Position numbers and translations under genes: made by a program
Notes under the pieces: generated by a model
Database searches by the model: none
Seen by the model: only the letters and a program-made list of their open reading frames with translations
What the model was told of the DNA's origin: nothing
In this document: positions 13,525-26,925 of the stretch, piece after piece
Numbering within the stretch: position 1 is the first letter of the stretch
How the letters are laid out: each line of letters opens with the position of its first letter
Origin: Hymenolepis diminuta
Lineage: Eukaryota; Platyhelminthes; Cestoda; Cyclophyllidea; Hymenolepididae
Assembly (NCBI GenBank): GCA_900708905.1
Contig: CAADRB010000004.1
Location: 4,982,376-5,046,375, forward strand
Length of the DNA stretch: 64,000 nucleotides
Direction of reading: 5' to 3'

Positions 13525-16500
13525 AGGTCATGAGACCGATATTCACAGGCGATAGCAGAACTGCTGAATTCTAATCAATATGAAGGGTGGTAAAGTAACG
13601 AATTCTCATCAAACCAGCCCGAGAATATCTTCCTTCTGCCCGATTATTTCCTTCATGAGGCTGAAAATTTTTTACAAAATCTATTCAAAGGCGCATTTAA
13701 GATGTGTAATAAAGGTTCAGATATTAATTTACGACAAAAGATTCAAAAATATAATTTCTTTTACATAAATTATGAACATTATTTTTATCATCGACGTTGT
13801 AGAGAGGACATTTACACATGTTTTTTATCAGCAGATGTGAAAGGCACGCCATTCTTTGATCTAAACATCATGAACAAGCTCCTTTTGATAGTGGTGCTAA
13901 CAGTTGCTTTTTCACATGTGTTAATGGAAAGAATCGAAAAAAAATGGCATTTTTCTTGATTTTTGTTAAAATCTTAAGTTAGTCTTTGGTAACTAAGACC
14001 TACGTTCTAAATTTTTGTCTGGCATATTAATAATAAATTAAGAGAAGCAAACGAAAGGTGATAAACACACATTAGAGTTGTCGATCGTGTTTGAAACTGA
14101 AAATCTGTCATTTTTAATATTCAGCAGTTATTGGAACATTTTCATTTTATTAAATGAGATAAAATAATTACAAATTCCAAAAAATAAATATATTAATATA
14201 ATATTGGAGAAAAAACTGGCATTTCAATATAGTTAATTATTGCATGTTTTTTAACCATAAGTGGCAAACAATTACTCCCCAAAATAATTTAACTTTAGAC
14301 TATCTCTTTTTACACTAGGTGAAATTAAAACACATTACATTCTCATTTAATTTCATTTAGGAGATGGGCTCAGTATTGCTAAAATTTACAAATAATTTTA
14401 TCTAAAACGGGATAGAGGCAAAACTGAAATCATTATGCCATTTTTAAAGCGAGATTATGGTAATCTATAAGAGGTTAGGAAATCAGGGATGAGCAAAATG
14501 AAGGTGAATCAATAATTAAATAACAATAAATAGTACAAAAAATAGAAGAAATAATGTGGTATTTTTTGCATCATAAACTTTTTTCATAAAAATCGTGTAA
14601 GGTTCATTTCAATTTAAAGATTTTTCGGGAGCGAAGTTTGACTTCACCCCCAATTTTGCAAAGCATAAAATTTTAAATTTACAGAACGGATTCTCCATCG
14701 GATTTCATTAACGTCATTATTTATTTGATAAAATTTAACATCACATCATAATTCGAGAATATGGATAACATAAGGAGTATTTTTAGTATAATTTATTAAA
14801 TTAATAATAAGTTCACCTACCGCAGCATCAGATTCGGTTATTATTAATGTCTCCTAAGTAGTTTTATTAAAAGCACACACAAATTATATTATTACTTCCG
14901 TGAACCAGATCTTGGAAACTTTAAAATTTAAATACAAAACTCCATATGTGTAGAGGGGAATTAAAATATGTAATTATCTTAGTGTCGGATAATATTATGA
15001 TTTTTAATACAAATATTTGAAAATAAATAAATTTTCTAGTACTTTTAGATCAAATATGCCTTTAGAAAACGAACTAGTGCGAAGTTCTTTAATACATGCA
15101 TATGCTTCGAATAAGTAGAATAAAAGAATGTGATAATTTGATTTGTTAGAAAACTCTCAAATAATTTTAATAGGTGGGAAAGGTCGAATGACTTAATTTG
15201 AAAGCGGATAGGATTGGTTAGAAAGGCAGTCAGTGGTTTAAAGTCTGTTCTCTTACTGATTAAGAAATGTAGGTAAGTTTATACTGCTTTAACTTTTCAA
15301 AATTCAAACTCCTGAGCCTAAATCTTAGGCATTGGAGTGGCTTCTACCTCCTTAAAAGTGTTACCTCTCTCTCCTCAAATAGTCAAGGAGCGACTCCTAA
15401 GAACAAGTTAAAATATACTTAATATAAATCGAGTTTAGTCAGATGAGCCCATGATCATTCTCAAATTATGTTCCATTCCAAATAAATTATAAACTCAACT
15501 TGAATACCTTGAGTTTGAAAGAATTAAGAAAATTTTGATAATAATGGTAGGAACGTTGTTGCGATCCTCTAAATCACATGCACATTTTAAATTTCATGTC
15601 CCTTAATATAAATGCAATCAGTCTCTCACCAGTGATTTAATAACGATAAAATTAATAAAATAGTCTTGTTAAATTTAAATTAAATTGTAGTAAGTGACTT
15701 ATGTTGAGGGAAATAATCAAAAATACTTATAAGCAATAGTATTAAACACGTATTGTAAAACCTAGCTTCACTTATCCGTAAGCTCTAAGTTTTCTATATC
15801 TCTACTATTCCTCAACGATATCTTCCATTATGATTGAATTTCCCTTGAATTTGTTTGATCATTAAACCATCAGATATGTTCAAACACTTGTGTTCATTGA
15901 ATATTGCACCTCTAATCCAACTGAGATGAATCGTATTTTTTTGTGACAGTATGGTATGGAGGTCAAATATACTAAAATACTACGCTCCAAATTAGATACA
16001 TGAATGGAGACTCAAAGTATTTTTGAACAGATTAATACACGTCGACAACATTCAACAAAATCGTGGCCTTGATCATCGTTATTGCTTATTATTATGAACT
16101 GATATCTTAATGGATTCTTAATCTCTTATATATTTATCATTTCCTTTAAGTATTACTTCTTTTATGTTCACAATGTGCTATCACCATTATCCTCTATCGT
16201 TTTCGATACATTTTAAAAATAAAATTATATTCAAAATTAAATTTATTAGTTGACTATTTGTTGGCTGTTGTTTCAAAAATTATTATCTTCACTTAGTTAG
16301 GCCATTAAGCTTGATTGACGCCTTCCAACCAACCCAGGAACCATTAGCCTAAACACTTAAATGGGTGTTGTTATGGTATTTTATTCCAACATTCAATCAT
16401 TCAAATATTATTCAAAAATGCTGAAGTGAATTTTAAATAAAATTTAGTAAATTTGAAGAATAAAACAATTATTAATAGAAAGTATAATTTGAATGTTGGA

Positions 16501-17279
16501 AAAATATGACCTTGATGTGGCTCTCTCGACCATTAATTTATTCCAATGTTTCATAATTTGGTTGCTTAAAATATTCAGCCAAATTTCATTACTCATTCCA
16601 TGCGGCCCCTTGTGTCCATTTTGCCACTTATCATTAGTCCTACTTTTCTTAAGCCACCAAGCACGTTACTACTCGGGAACTGAAGGTAGACAAAAGTAGG
16701 AATTGAGGATTTACTAAAACTGACTCCCTTGATCCTAGAGAGGATAGTGACCATTTGTGGTAAGATGATCCATTGCTCCCACCTCTGTACTCTTTTAATG
16801 CTTCTTTAATAATGGGTCTTTATGCTCATTAAGTCTAATATTGTCCTACTTACAAGAAGTTCCTTTATACTTGCCTATTTAGATCATGCTTCCCGTAATT
16901 CCAATTTAAGGTACTTCTGTAGATCTGTGACACAAATGTTGTGCGTTATACCGTACATAGTATGAATTTAAGTGTACTAATTTTTCCCTACAACAAGGAG
17001 AATTTGTGTTTTCCCATTTCTTATTTGGGATTTTGACTTGCAGCTCGTAAAAGTTGGCAACGAAGGGTTAAAAAGAACTAAAATTACAAATATTTATGAA
17101 AATGTTGTTGAATATTGCTGCGTTTGAGCTTATTCTGAGGAGGAATAAACTTTTTTTGAAGAAACGGCAGGAAAAATCTTACGATGTTACAAGGATGATT
17201 TTCTAAATTTATAAAAAGAAAACTGAAACAGTGGAAACTCCTTCCATATTCTCTGGTTCTACAAGTTCATGATCGTCAC

Positions 17280-17935
17280 TATGATCCAGAAGCAGATGAA
17301 ACTTTTGTAAAACTAGTTTGAAAAGTGTAAGGGGAGTTTTAGGAGCGATCTTGGTGATATCACAGGTGATGTAGAAGTTGGACTGTTGTTACGGAGGTTA
17401 GGAATGACCAAAAAGGAAAAGGTGAAAGGTTTCATCTACCCAAGGAATTTTTTGAATTCTACTTTCAAAGAAACTCTCTTGACTCTCTCTGAATTATTTG
17501 GTGAAAAGTCTTCTAAACTTCAAAAGTGCTTTAATTGTTTTTCTCTCACTAAAGTACATGATGGATACTGGATGACTTATGCTAGCAGCATCAGTGGTGC
17601 TTTTGAACGTTGCAATTTTTCTGTCATTTCGAGGAATCATTTCAAATGTTACTGTTTTTGTGTGTTACTATTTTCAAACTGATGTTCATTGTTGAAGCCT
17701 TAGAACGATCGAAGGAAGCAAGTGATAACATTATAATAGAGAATCTTGCTAAGGAATGCAGAAAATTGGATATCAACTCTGACATGGGATTGAATCAGCA
17801 GAATTCTGATGAGTATAATATGTCAATTGAATTTCTAGTGAAACTGTGTATGGAATTTATACATTTTATCCAAATAAACCTTACTTTTGCACGTTATGTG
17901 ACAAACCAGGACATAAGAAAGCAATACATTAAACT
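17280..17935 (+). pseudogene. Gypsy-type Gag fragment with zinc knuckle
   Basis: Structural protein of an LTR retrotransposon, inactivated. One frame (about 17313-17682) gives a capsid-like run: LLLRRLGMTKKEKVKGFIY, then TFKETLLTLSELFGEKSS, then a block ending in NHFKCYCF. This matches the usual gypsy Gag order LLRKLG, F-ET--LSE-FG, YC-C-KL and D-FKC--F. After a frameshift a zinc-knuckle-like CTLCDKPGHKKAIH lies at about 17889-17930; its last position is His where Cys is usual, directly followed by a stop. Stops upstream and frameshifts show it is not functional. Confidence 0.75.
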
Positions 17936-18334
17936 AAATTAGAACTCGGATGGACAAGTGTTACCCAGAAATGTTGACCAGTGGTCAGTCAGGTGAGAGA
18001 ACCAATGGCCAGCTCAAAGAAGAATATAAAGGGGAACTAAAATCCGCAGAAGAATCCCCACGAACGCGTTACAAAAACTAGACGTAAGAAGGAAAAAATA
18101 TTGAAAGAGCATCTTGAACAAGTTCCTGCGATAGTCATTGAATCAAACCAGGCTTGAAAGTGAATGCTATTTGCAAGATTGAAATTAAAGATCTTCCTTC
18201 AAAACCAAAGATGAAAAAGGTGTTCTGGTCCAGGCACTCGAAGCGAACACTCTGAACGAAAAGAAAGAAAAAGGACATGTCATGCGGAAAGGAGATATTT
18301 TGTGAGAAGCTGAAGGCTTCGCAAGAGAATTTCA

Positions 18335-18402
18335 TTCAAGACTTAATGGAAAATCTCCAACAGAAATACTAGTTGGAAGAAGCAGATCAAGGCTGCATCA
18401 AT
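18335..18402 (+). pseudogene. Gypsy integrase C-terminal fragment
   Basis: The frame reads LNGKSPTEILVGRSRSRL and then HQLIEYVP before a stop. This resembles the NGKSPAE-LMGR-RTRL signature at the end of the integrase core in many gypsy elements. It is short and in a different frame from the gag piece, but in the expected order and on the same strand. Confidence 0.6.
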
Positions 18403-19329
18403 TAATCGAATATGTTCCTTGAAAAGCAACAAATCACAAGAAGAAATGGCGGAACTAAGAGAATGACTTCAAATGTGCCTGAAGAAGTTTATAAGAAAGG
18501 CGCGGCCCATAAAGTAATGTTATCAAGGTGGAATGTAATTATGAATAATTGTGAAAAAATTTATTTTATATCCTCTTCCCATTATTATTGGAGATAACAC
18601 TTATTTCTTAAACTTTTTATGTAAATTAGTATGAATTGCGCAATACTAGAGATAGAGTTGATCTGCAATATTTTTGCTGTAACATCGAGAAAGTGTGTGT
18701 TTTTCTTTCTCTTAATCGGGATATCAGCCTGCAGATCCTAAAAATGGTCAGTCTTGCAATTTCATTTCTTTTTTATTATATTAAGCAGCTCGCATATATT
18801 AACATAACGGAGCCAATATATCAGCAATTTTTTTGCTTAAAAAGGCTTCCAAAAACAGATATAAAGCTTAAATTTAGCCCTTAAATCATTTTGATAGAAA
18901 ATTTTTCTCCTTTGTATTTCTTGTAAAAAATTTTGTGAATTTTTTTAGGTTTTAAGTGAACAATAGCTCGATTCTTAGAAATATGTGAAAGATAACACGT
19001 TATTATTCGATAAAACAATTTCTCTCCCTTCATTTTTCTTTCTCCGAATAAAGGACATGAGAATGAAAAGTCAGTTTGCGAGACAACTTTTGCTAATCTA
19101 ATTATTTTCACAAGTTAAAAGTTAAAAGATCGCCTGGATTAAATTTTTCACCTCCTAAAATTATGATTTGATTTTCTAGGTCATATAATGAAATGGGGGG
19201 AAGATATTAAAGATTGAACTTCAGGATTCAGTGACCTGGTTCTTGAGCCATCTATTATTAAAATTTATTGATTATTAGTCAAAACTGACAGATTAATCAT
19301 GTCATCAAAATGAATTTGCTTCTTTTCGC

Positions 19330-19357
19330 AGCTGATATCAGCTTGACGATATCAGCT
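19330..19357. repeat. 14-bp perfect palindrome followed by a half-site
   Basis: agctgatatcagct (19330-19343) is a perfect palindrome. After four bases, gatatcagct (19348-19357) repeats ten of its bases. This could be a paired binding site or chance. Confidence 0.5.
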
Positions 19358-22300
19358 CAGATGTATTTAATACAGCAGAGCTCATAAATGTTCATTTAAG
19401 GCAGATTCGAATGTGTTGTATGGTTATCGATCAGCTTCCGAGTTTTTTCCTTTTGTATCTAGCATAAGTATTTTTTTCTTTTAATATGAAGGGGACTGAA
19501 ATTGAAACCAGCTAATCGTTAAGTTGAGTTTTTAGGACTAATTTGATTGTAAGAACTTAGGTGAAGACTTAGACATCTCAGGATTTTTCATTTTCCATTC
19601 ATTGATTCCCATTAAGCCTTTTTGTTTATCTGCCAGCATTTTTGTAAGTAACAATTGAAAGGAAATGCTTTTCCTCCTGTCTTCCGAAGTCCAAATATAT
19701 TAGGTGACAATAAATATACTATTTTGTTGATGCTTTTACAGGGATAACCATCTATTTTGTTATTTCAATGCAGAAAAACAAAGCTCTGGAATGAATGATA
19801 TTATGGGATAAAACATGTTACTGTCTACAATAAAGTAAAATATTCCACGTAATAAATTATGGGACAACATCTAAACGCAGAGAGTGATGAACCAGGTCCA
19901 TCAGACGTTAAGGGGAGTGGGATCAAGTAGAGAAAGAGAATAAAACTGGTGTATCAAAATAGTCCGTCTTCATTTTAACGTCCATTCATCAGATTATCCA
20001 ATTTCGCATATCGAATAAAGTCCAGGATTTGAGTCTTTGATTTCTGACCAAGTACACGTCCACGATGCCAAGAGTTTATTTACCATCTAGGTGAATTGAT
20101 CGGTTGACCATTCAAACACACCAAATTTGCCACTTCCTTTATCTTTGCAGAGCTTACTCAAGATCATTCAAGGTTTGGATCAATAGAAGTTAATATGAGG
20201 TTCTTGAAACTGATTATAATTCGAAAACAAGCTTATTTTATAAAAACTGTACGATAAAGTTGCGGATATTCTAAGAAAAAAACTAAATTATTACATCAAT
20301 TTGTCCATGTGAGTATTAAATTTCGGATTTCCAGGGATCACCTCCTTATTCTCTGCCGCGCAGATAATTCGCATCCAGCGGTACACTAAGATACGAGGAA
20401 TTAAAAATCGGTTTTCCTACTTGATATTACCTCTGTGAATAAATTAAATCACCATTATCTTGAGTGATATTGATATTTACAACTATAAATAAGTCCCCAA
20501 CTTGGAAAATGATTTGAACCTCCTTATTGTGTGAAGACATTACCAATTTCAAGTACCTAATGAGAAGAATTAGTCTATAAGATAAGAGTCCATGAAAATG
20601 TAATTATTAATATACTAATGCTGGCGTAAACTTAGCGCACTGAAACTAATTGTCACATAAATGGGATTGGCAGATTCAAAGAAGGAATGACTAAAAAAGC
20701 GGTCGATATTCGTTAGATTTAATTAAAGAATAACAGTCTAGCCTAGTTACACATTAAATACTTTTGAAATGCGGGACTTGTATCATCAGCAAATATGGTT
20801 TTCTATACAAGATATCTTATCATTTTTACAATTTCAAGGTCTCTCAAATTCAAATAAAATGTACTTCTCTCCCTAACCTTGATTTAATTCCACTTTTCAT
20901 CATTTCACGCTAAAATAGAGTCGGTTCAAATCTGATACAACTAGTCGTATGCATTTTAGAGCCTTAAGACAAATTGCAGATCCGTAAAGGGTTAAGAGCG
21001 TTTTTTCTACTCCATTAATAGCCAAAACGCAGAAAATAACTTTAAGTACAGTGATAAACGTATGTGCTCACTCGAATTCTTCAAATCAATAAAAGCGCTC
21101 AATAGCAGATGAAATTTGCTGGCTCATTATTTACAAAATGGAACTTTAGGATGGCGATATTTGCTAGACCTTACTCTTTTAAAGTGAGGAGAATTCGGAC
21201 GATTGCTAGCGGCGTCAAGCGAAACCGGTAATGATTATGTTAATTGAAGGTTGGGAAGAATCCCGATAGGCATATTTGCTTTACATCTATGTTTCCAAAA
21301 TAAGAGCATAAAATAACTGTTGTTGTATTAAGTTGTTTAAGTCGACTTACCATTATAGAAGCATAAATATGTAATAACTAGAATGCATAATCTAGTAAAT
21401 TCTACCTATAATCAATTGGAGGATAATTTGATATTGGTTGTGGAATATTAAAAACGTCTTGTTTGAGCTTATGAATCCGAAATAAAAGAATAAAATTCAT
21501 TCAATTCCGCATCCAATTTCCCATCCATAAAAGTCGTGTTCGACTGATTGAGACGTTATTGTTGAGACAAGAGGAATTAGTATTGTTTTCTGATTGAATT
21601 AAATTAGACGGATAACCCAGCAAAAAGGGCATTTATATAAATAAACTGGAAAGACTGAGTAATAAGGGTGCAGACCTAATAAATTGAGCTGGTAGTGTTC
21701 GCTTATTTATAAATACATGAAATATTTATGCCCCTAAGGTAATTATTCCTATTTTTACCATATGGCGGAGATTCATCCTTTGAATCAGTTCCAAATAAAG
21801 TGCTTTACGACTTGGTGTTGCCACTCACCTAGTCTAATTTATATCAGCCTTGGAGCCTTGACCTCGATTTGGGAGTTCTTGTGTGGTGCTATTAGCAACT
21901 ATTAGTGATTATAGAATTAATGAGGACGACATTTTATTCTACTAAATTGGGCAGAATAATTAAGAATTATCTCTTCTTTTTAATTTAATTTACTAATAGC
22001 TCTGTAATTCAGTAAAATAGAAAATAAAACAAGAACTAATATCGTGGTATTTTGAAGTAAGCTGCTGAAGACTCTATTAAGGATCCAGTGATTTTCATCA
22101 TCGCATAACAGTTCTCCATATGTATGGTTTAGTCTGAGTATGTACTTCTTTACCTACCAATCACAAATTTGGAAGTCGAATAATTGGTTTCCGAATTTCC
22201 TGGCAATTTGATTACATCTGAAATTCCGGTCACCATTATTATAAAGGCCTACATTTCAATTACTCTAGTGTTACCATAAATTTGTAAATGTGATAACTGA

Positions 22301-22891
22301 GGTTTACTCCGTTACCCAAACTAGAATATTATTTATCTAAATCTTAATATGGCGATTACTAAAAAAGTTAGTTTTAGCTGGTTCCATCTAATGGGCAGCT
22401 ATGTTTCATATAAAAGGTATGAATAATGTCAGTGTCGGTATGGCATTAACACTGTAAATGCTGCTCTGTTGATAAATGATGCTGTTTATGCGCTTCGCTT
22501 GAGAATATTTGCCTCTCTGAATGTTTATGCATTAATCAAGCACTCTTATTAATGAATATGTTTTTGTCAATAGCATGAGGAACTATCATAAATACACCCA
22601 TCAGCCTCACAACAATCTACCTACAAGGGCAGAGCACCTTTGCTTCATGGTTTGTGTTTTTCAAATAGGCTAAATGAAGAAACAGCGGACAGCAGCAATT
22701 AAATTTATTCATGAATTTTGATTCTGCCCCAACTTTGAAAGAATAGAAATGAATCACAATTTAAATATATAGCGATTATTATCATCACTATTTGTAGAAT
22801 TTAAATTGTAAATGACTTAAACTGACAATTAGATTATATTATTACCCCCAGTAATGGAGAAAATATAATTTTTTTGAGAACTAATTAAAAT

Positions 22892-23095
22892 TGGTTAACA
22901 GAAAGTCCAGTAAATGATAAAGGGGAGGGATCAGAAGATGTTGCGAGAAAAGTCAAGCTATTTAAGGGAATTGCTTCATATAATCATCAGTTTCGGGTTG
23001 TACAATGTTCATTAAATGGGTAGTTCACGCTCCAAAATTTAGAGCTCATGATTCACGCCCTGGATTGCAGCGAATGCATATTTATGATGTTCCGT
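22892..23095 (+). repeat. Diverged dispersed repeat, copy B
   Basis: The same unit as at 9635, same orientation, roughly 70 percent similar by eye with small indels. It keeps the atgataaaggggaggga and cagtttcgggt blocks in order. Confidence 0.7.
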
Positions 23096-23599
23096 ACCTA
23101 TTGACCGGTTCTGATAAAGGTATGTAAAGGCATCTAAAGAATAGTCAGACAAATTGTATGAATTCAATAAGAAGCAGTATTCAAACAATTGTAAAATTCC
23201 CTACTTTTATTAATAAAAGTGAGAAAAAAGCTTGAAAAGTTATTTTGATTTTGAGTAAGAACTTTTTTACTTTTATTCCTAGATTGAAACTTTAATGGTC
23301 TACAACATGGTATCTGGTATTATCTTGCTATTATTTCGACTGTTAGGAAAATCATGTTTTGAAAATAATATGCTTAACTATCCAGAAGGATCATCAAACT
23401 TTAAACGTTACGATCATGAAATCGCCCAAGAAACCTCTCGTCTTTAAATAGCAGAACATTAAGATAGTACCTTTGAAGTATGAAGCGTAAAAACTGAATC
23501 CGAAAATCGGTTAAACGAAAACTCTTTCAATACCCTGACTTTGGTTTTTACTTCTACTCAATACTCTTTTTTTATATTTACCGTCTCTCTTTTATTATG

Positions 23600-23630
23600 T
23601 ATTATTTAACTTATCATAAGTTAAATAATA
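23600..23630. repeat. 15-bp perfect hairpin with a single-base centre
   Basis: tattatttaacttat, then c, then its exact reverse complement. AT-rich, so it could extrude as a cruciform or be the remnant of a palindromic insertion. No gene uses it visibly. Confidence 0.65.
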
Positions 23631-26600
23631 AACTAGAAAAGTTAGTGGATTTGGCTAATGCATAGGCAACAACTGTCAACGTACAATTAACTGGCATGTA
23701 CATCTATATTCGATTTTGTAAAGTACAATTGCAAGAGGGCGTACCTCTTGAATAACAAAAGTTAAACATGATGGGTGTAGATTTTCATCCCATAATGAAA
23801 AATATTTTCTTGAAATGCTATTTTTTCTACGCCATTAATTTTGATAATAGCATATAACAAGAGGAAAATGCAAAATTTAGCATTAAATTCATTTCATATC
23901 TGACATCGAATATTTAAAAATTATGGTGGTAATTTATGAAAACACGATTTTTTCTCGTCTTTAGAAAAAAGCATTCTTTTTCTTTCATTAATTATTATAA
24001 ATTCATATGAACTTAGAAAAATTACGAAGAGTATTGAAACAAATTTAAATAAATATGAAGTCCATAATCTTTTTGCACAGTATTACTATTTTGTAACCCT
24101 ATCATTATTACATTTCTCCATAGGAAAGGAAAATAGTTCCGTTTTTATTATCAAAACATCTATACGCTGAGGTAGACTTTAAGACTTAAAGATGCCAATA
24201 GAGACAGGAGTCTGGAAATTAGGAGATCATATTTCATCTAATCTCTAGAATTATCAGGTTGCTCGCTTAGACCATATTAGCTTAGGCCAATTTCATCTCG
24301 TCGTTCTGAAATTGTCTTCGCTTGCAGATTTTCAAACGCATGTTTTCTGCACATAACATTCTTCAAATTGACTAAGTCTAGCAGTGGGCAGATCATCTGT
24401 GGAGTTGTGGGGCCAAAGTTTACAGTGCCTCCTCATCCTACTCCGATTTGCAGAGAGTAGACAGAACTTAAATGTCCACGCAGATGATTGTATTTTACGG
24501 ACCCTTCAGTTGTGCCTGACACTTAATAGTGTGAAGAGCACATTTCCGTTATCCATTATCCAAATATCACGTGTTTTCTGTTTTAGCATCAACGTAAAGT
24601 TATTTAGGTAACATTTCGTGAGTAGATCGAATTTTACCAATTTTGGTTCATTCATGCCCTAACTGATCCCCCATTGATCGCTACAATTCACATGGCAGTG
24701 GTTTTTACTCATTTGGCTTTAAATATGATTATATCTGTACCTTATTTTATTCAGTAATCCATTTATTTGCATTTTTATTCACTTCCTCAGTTTTTTGCTT
24801 ATTTTCTTATTTGACCTAGTCATGTTTCACAAAATCAAATGATTTTTAAGTTAATCGATTTGTTGTAGTTTATTTTAAATAAATTCGATGGAATCGGAGC
24901 ACTTAATTATTCATTTACATAAAACGCAGACTCATTAGATTTCTCACAGATTTTTTCCTATTTGTGTTCTAATACATATATCCAACTTTATTATCTAGGT
25001 TTTATTAATGTTCACGCGTACTGAACGAATAGAAAACTCATATTTTATCCCTCATTCTTTTGTTGTTGATCACTGCACTGAAATGCATCGAATTTGAAAC
25101 TTTCTTCTTAGCAGATATACACATTGACTGCCGTATTTGCAGCTCCTCTTATTTCTGTTAACCCTCAAACGTTTCTTAATTGGTCGGTTTCCCGAGTTGT
25201 TCTATCGTGGGCTAACGTTCATAGGTATTAATACATGATTCTTCTCCAAGCCTCCCGCCTTATCTTTAGTACTTAGGTTGAATGATGTAAAATGGCAAGA
25301 GCCGTTTTGTCATGCAAAAATAAGATTATGCTTTGCAGGTGCTGGGCATCATAACGTCTGGATAACCACCTGTAAGTAGATATAAATTAAATCAAAATGC
25401 ATACAAAAAAGATAAAATCCTAAATGAGATGGTAGGGTATGATAAGTAGATCGAAATAATAGGAACAAAGCGTGTGCACTAAGAGTGCATAAGCTACATT
25501 TTGTTGAAGAATTAGCAGTCTTGGATATTATTTCTACATGTGTTGGTTCCTCAAATGAAACAAATTTGTGCTTACCCAAAATTGGTGTTCACGCATATAC
25601 CGCTCCAAATATATCAAGTGTAGTACATATTATGGAAGAGAGAGGCACCATTTATACTTCCATTGCGAGAAAAGACCCTCACAATTCATGTTTCCCTTAT
25701 TCTTCCCCCACACCTCTGGTATATGTTTGTCATTGATACAAATTTAGCAAATCAATTTTGATTATTAGGACTTCATTTTGGCTCGAAAAGCATGCTTAAA
25801 TGCACTCCGGAATGAGAGATTTTCATTTTACAAAAAGCCTCAACTTGATTTTTAGTCTGAGATATTATACTTATATGTTTTAAATGGATTCTATGTTTCT
25901 TACATCATAAATATTACAAAATTCCGGTTCTATTTTTCAACTACTATATTATATATATTTTGTAAGTTAGGAGACACTTCAAAAACTGAATTAGCCGCCC
26001 ATGAATAAGAAAAAAGTGTTCAAAATATGATAAAATGAAATATTTTAGATATCTATTTGTAACAAGATGGTGCGACAGCACGTAAAAACCATTATATAAC
26101 TTGACAGGTAGGTACTATAAGCCACCACTGAGCAAGTTAATGGGAAAGCAGTTGTCAGCGCGTCGAACAAATAGAAACTAAAATGTACTCAAATTCAATT
26201 TCATTACATCAGTTTTGCCAGATGGTTACTTTATGCCATCTTCCAATCTTTTAATGCTACTCAATCCACCTTATTTGCTCTTATTTGTCGATCTGTTTTA
26301 CCTTGTTTATGATAATTCCGTATTTACGTAATGCTTCAAACAAAACAATGTGAGTAAATAACGTACAAGCTAATCATTAACGCAGACACATAGACGTAAA
26401 CGTACATCGATGCACCACAATAATCTTGGTAGAAAGGTATTTCTTATGGTGACTGGCCACAACAGAATTAATCATTGTTGAAGTTATTGTTTACTCAAAA
26501 TAGACGGAAATAATTCGAGAAATTATCTCCTGCGCGAGTTATGCTTTCTAATATCATATCTAAAGTATATTTTAAAATATTATAATAGTTTTACAAATTG

Positions 26601-26925
26601 TTGGGTTTGTCCATAATCTCTTCCACAAAAATAAAATGCAAATTACGTTAGCAGCTTTAATTCTGTTTTCTTATATTAAAATTAAAACAGAAATATTTTG
26701 AACTATATATTAACATTTTGCGTTTAAAGTGAGACATTTTATCAGTAACAGCTAAAATTACTTAAAATTATGACAAAACTTAATCTTAAGATGAATTAAT
26801 TGGATTATGCAAATTTTAATTCTGATCGACCAGCAATTGATATAATTGGTAGGAAAATAATTGAGATTAACTTACACGGGGAAAATTTGAACGCAAAGTC
26901 TGACGAAGACGAATTCGTATTGAGG

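Larger units (their letters stand above)
9200..16980. other. Gene-poor AT-rich intergenic DNA
   Basis: No gene model can be supported here. Open frames are short, have no family resemblance and match chance expectation. Recognisable contents are the dispersed repeat copy at 9635, a hairpin at 12611-12636, a CGG/GGT-rich spot near 12730-12750, a perfect hairpin at 13499-13524 and a signal-peptide-like start at 13870. Confidence 0.55.
17140..18600 (+). mobile_element. Internally deleted Ty3/gypsy-type retrotransposon relic
   Basis: A gag fragment with a zinc knuckle (about 17280-17935) is followed within 400 nt by sequence resembling the C-terminal end of a gypsy integrase (18335-18400). Protease, reverse transcriptase, RNase H and the integrase core are not found, so most of pol is deleted. 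A primer-binding-site-like string (agttggcaacgaaggg) occurs at about 17052-17067, where an LTR/gag boundary could be. No LTR pair was identified. Confidence 0.7.
18620..26760. other. Gene-poor AT-rich intergenic DNA
   Basis: No exon with family resemblance was found. It holds a palindrome at 19330-19357, copy B of the dispersed repeat at 22892 and a 31-nt hairpin at 23600-23630. Open frames at 24384-24611 and 25485-25736 look like chance. Confidence 0.55.

Noticed and set aside
17610..17942. 110-codon plus-strand frame read as a stand-alone gene
   Set aside because: It is an alternative frame across the decayed gag; the zinc knuckle lies in another frame of the same stretch.
24384..24611. 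75-codon plus-strand open frame
   Set aside because: No family resemblance, no supporting splice or poly(A) context; chance length in this DNA.
25485..25736. 83-codon open frame (MHKLHFVEELAVLDII...)
   Set aside because: No recognisable domain, no splice context, and an overlapping frame on the other strand of similar length.
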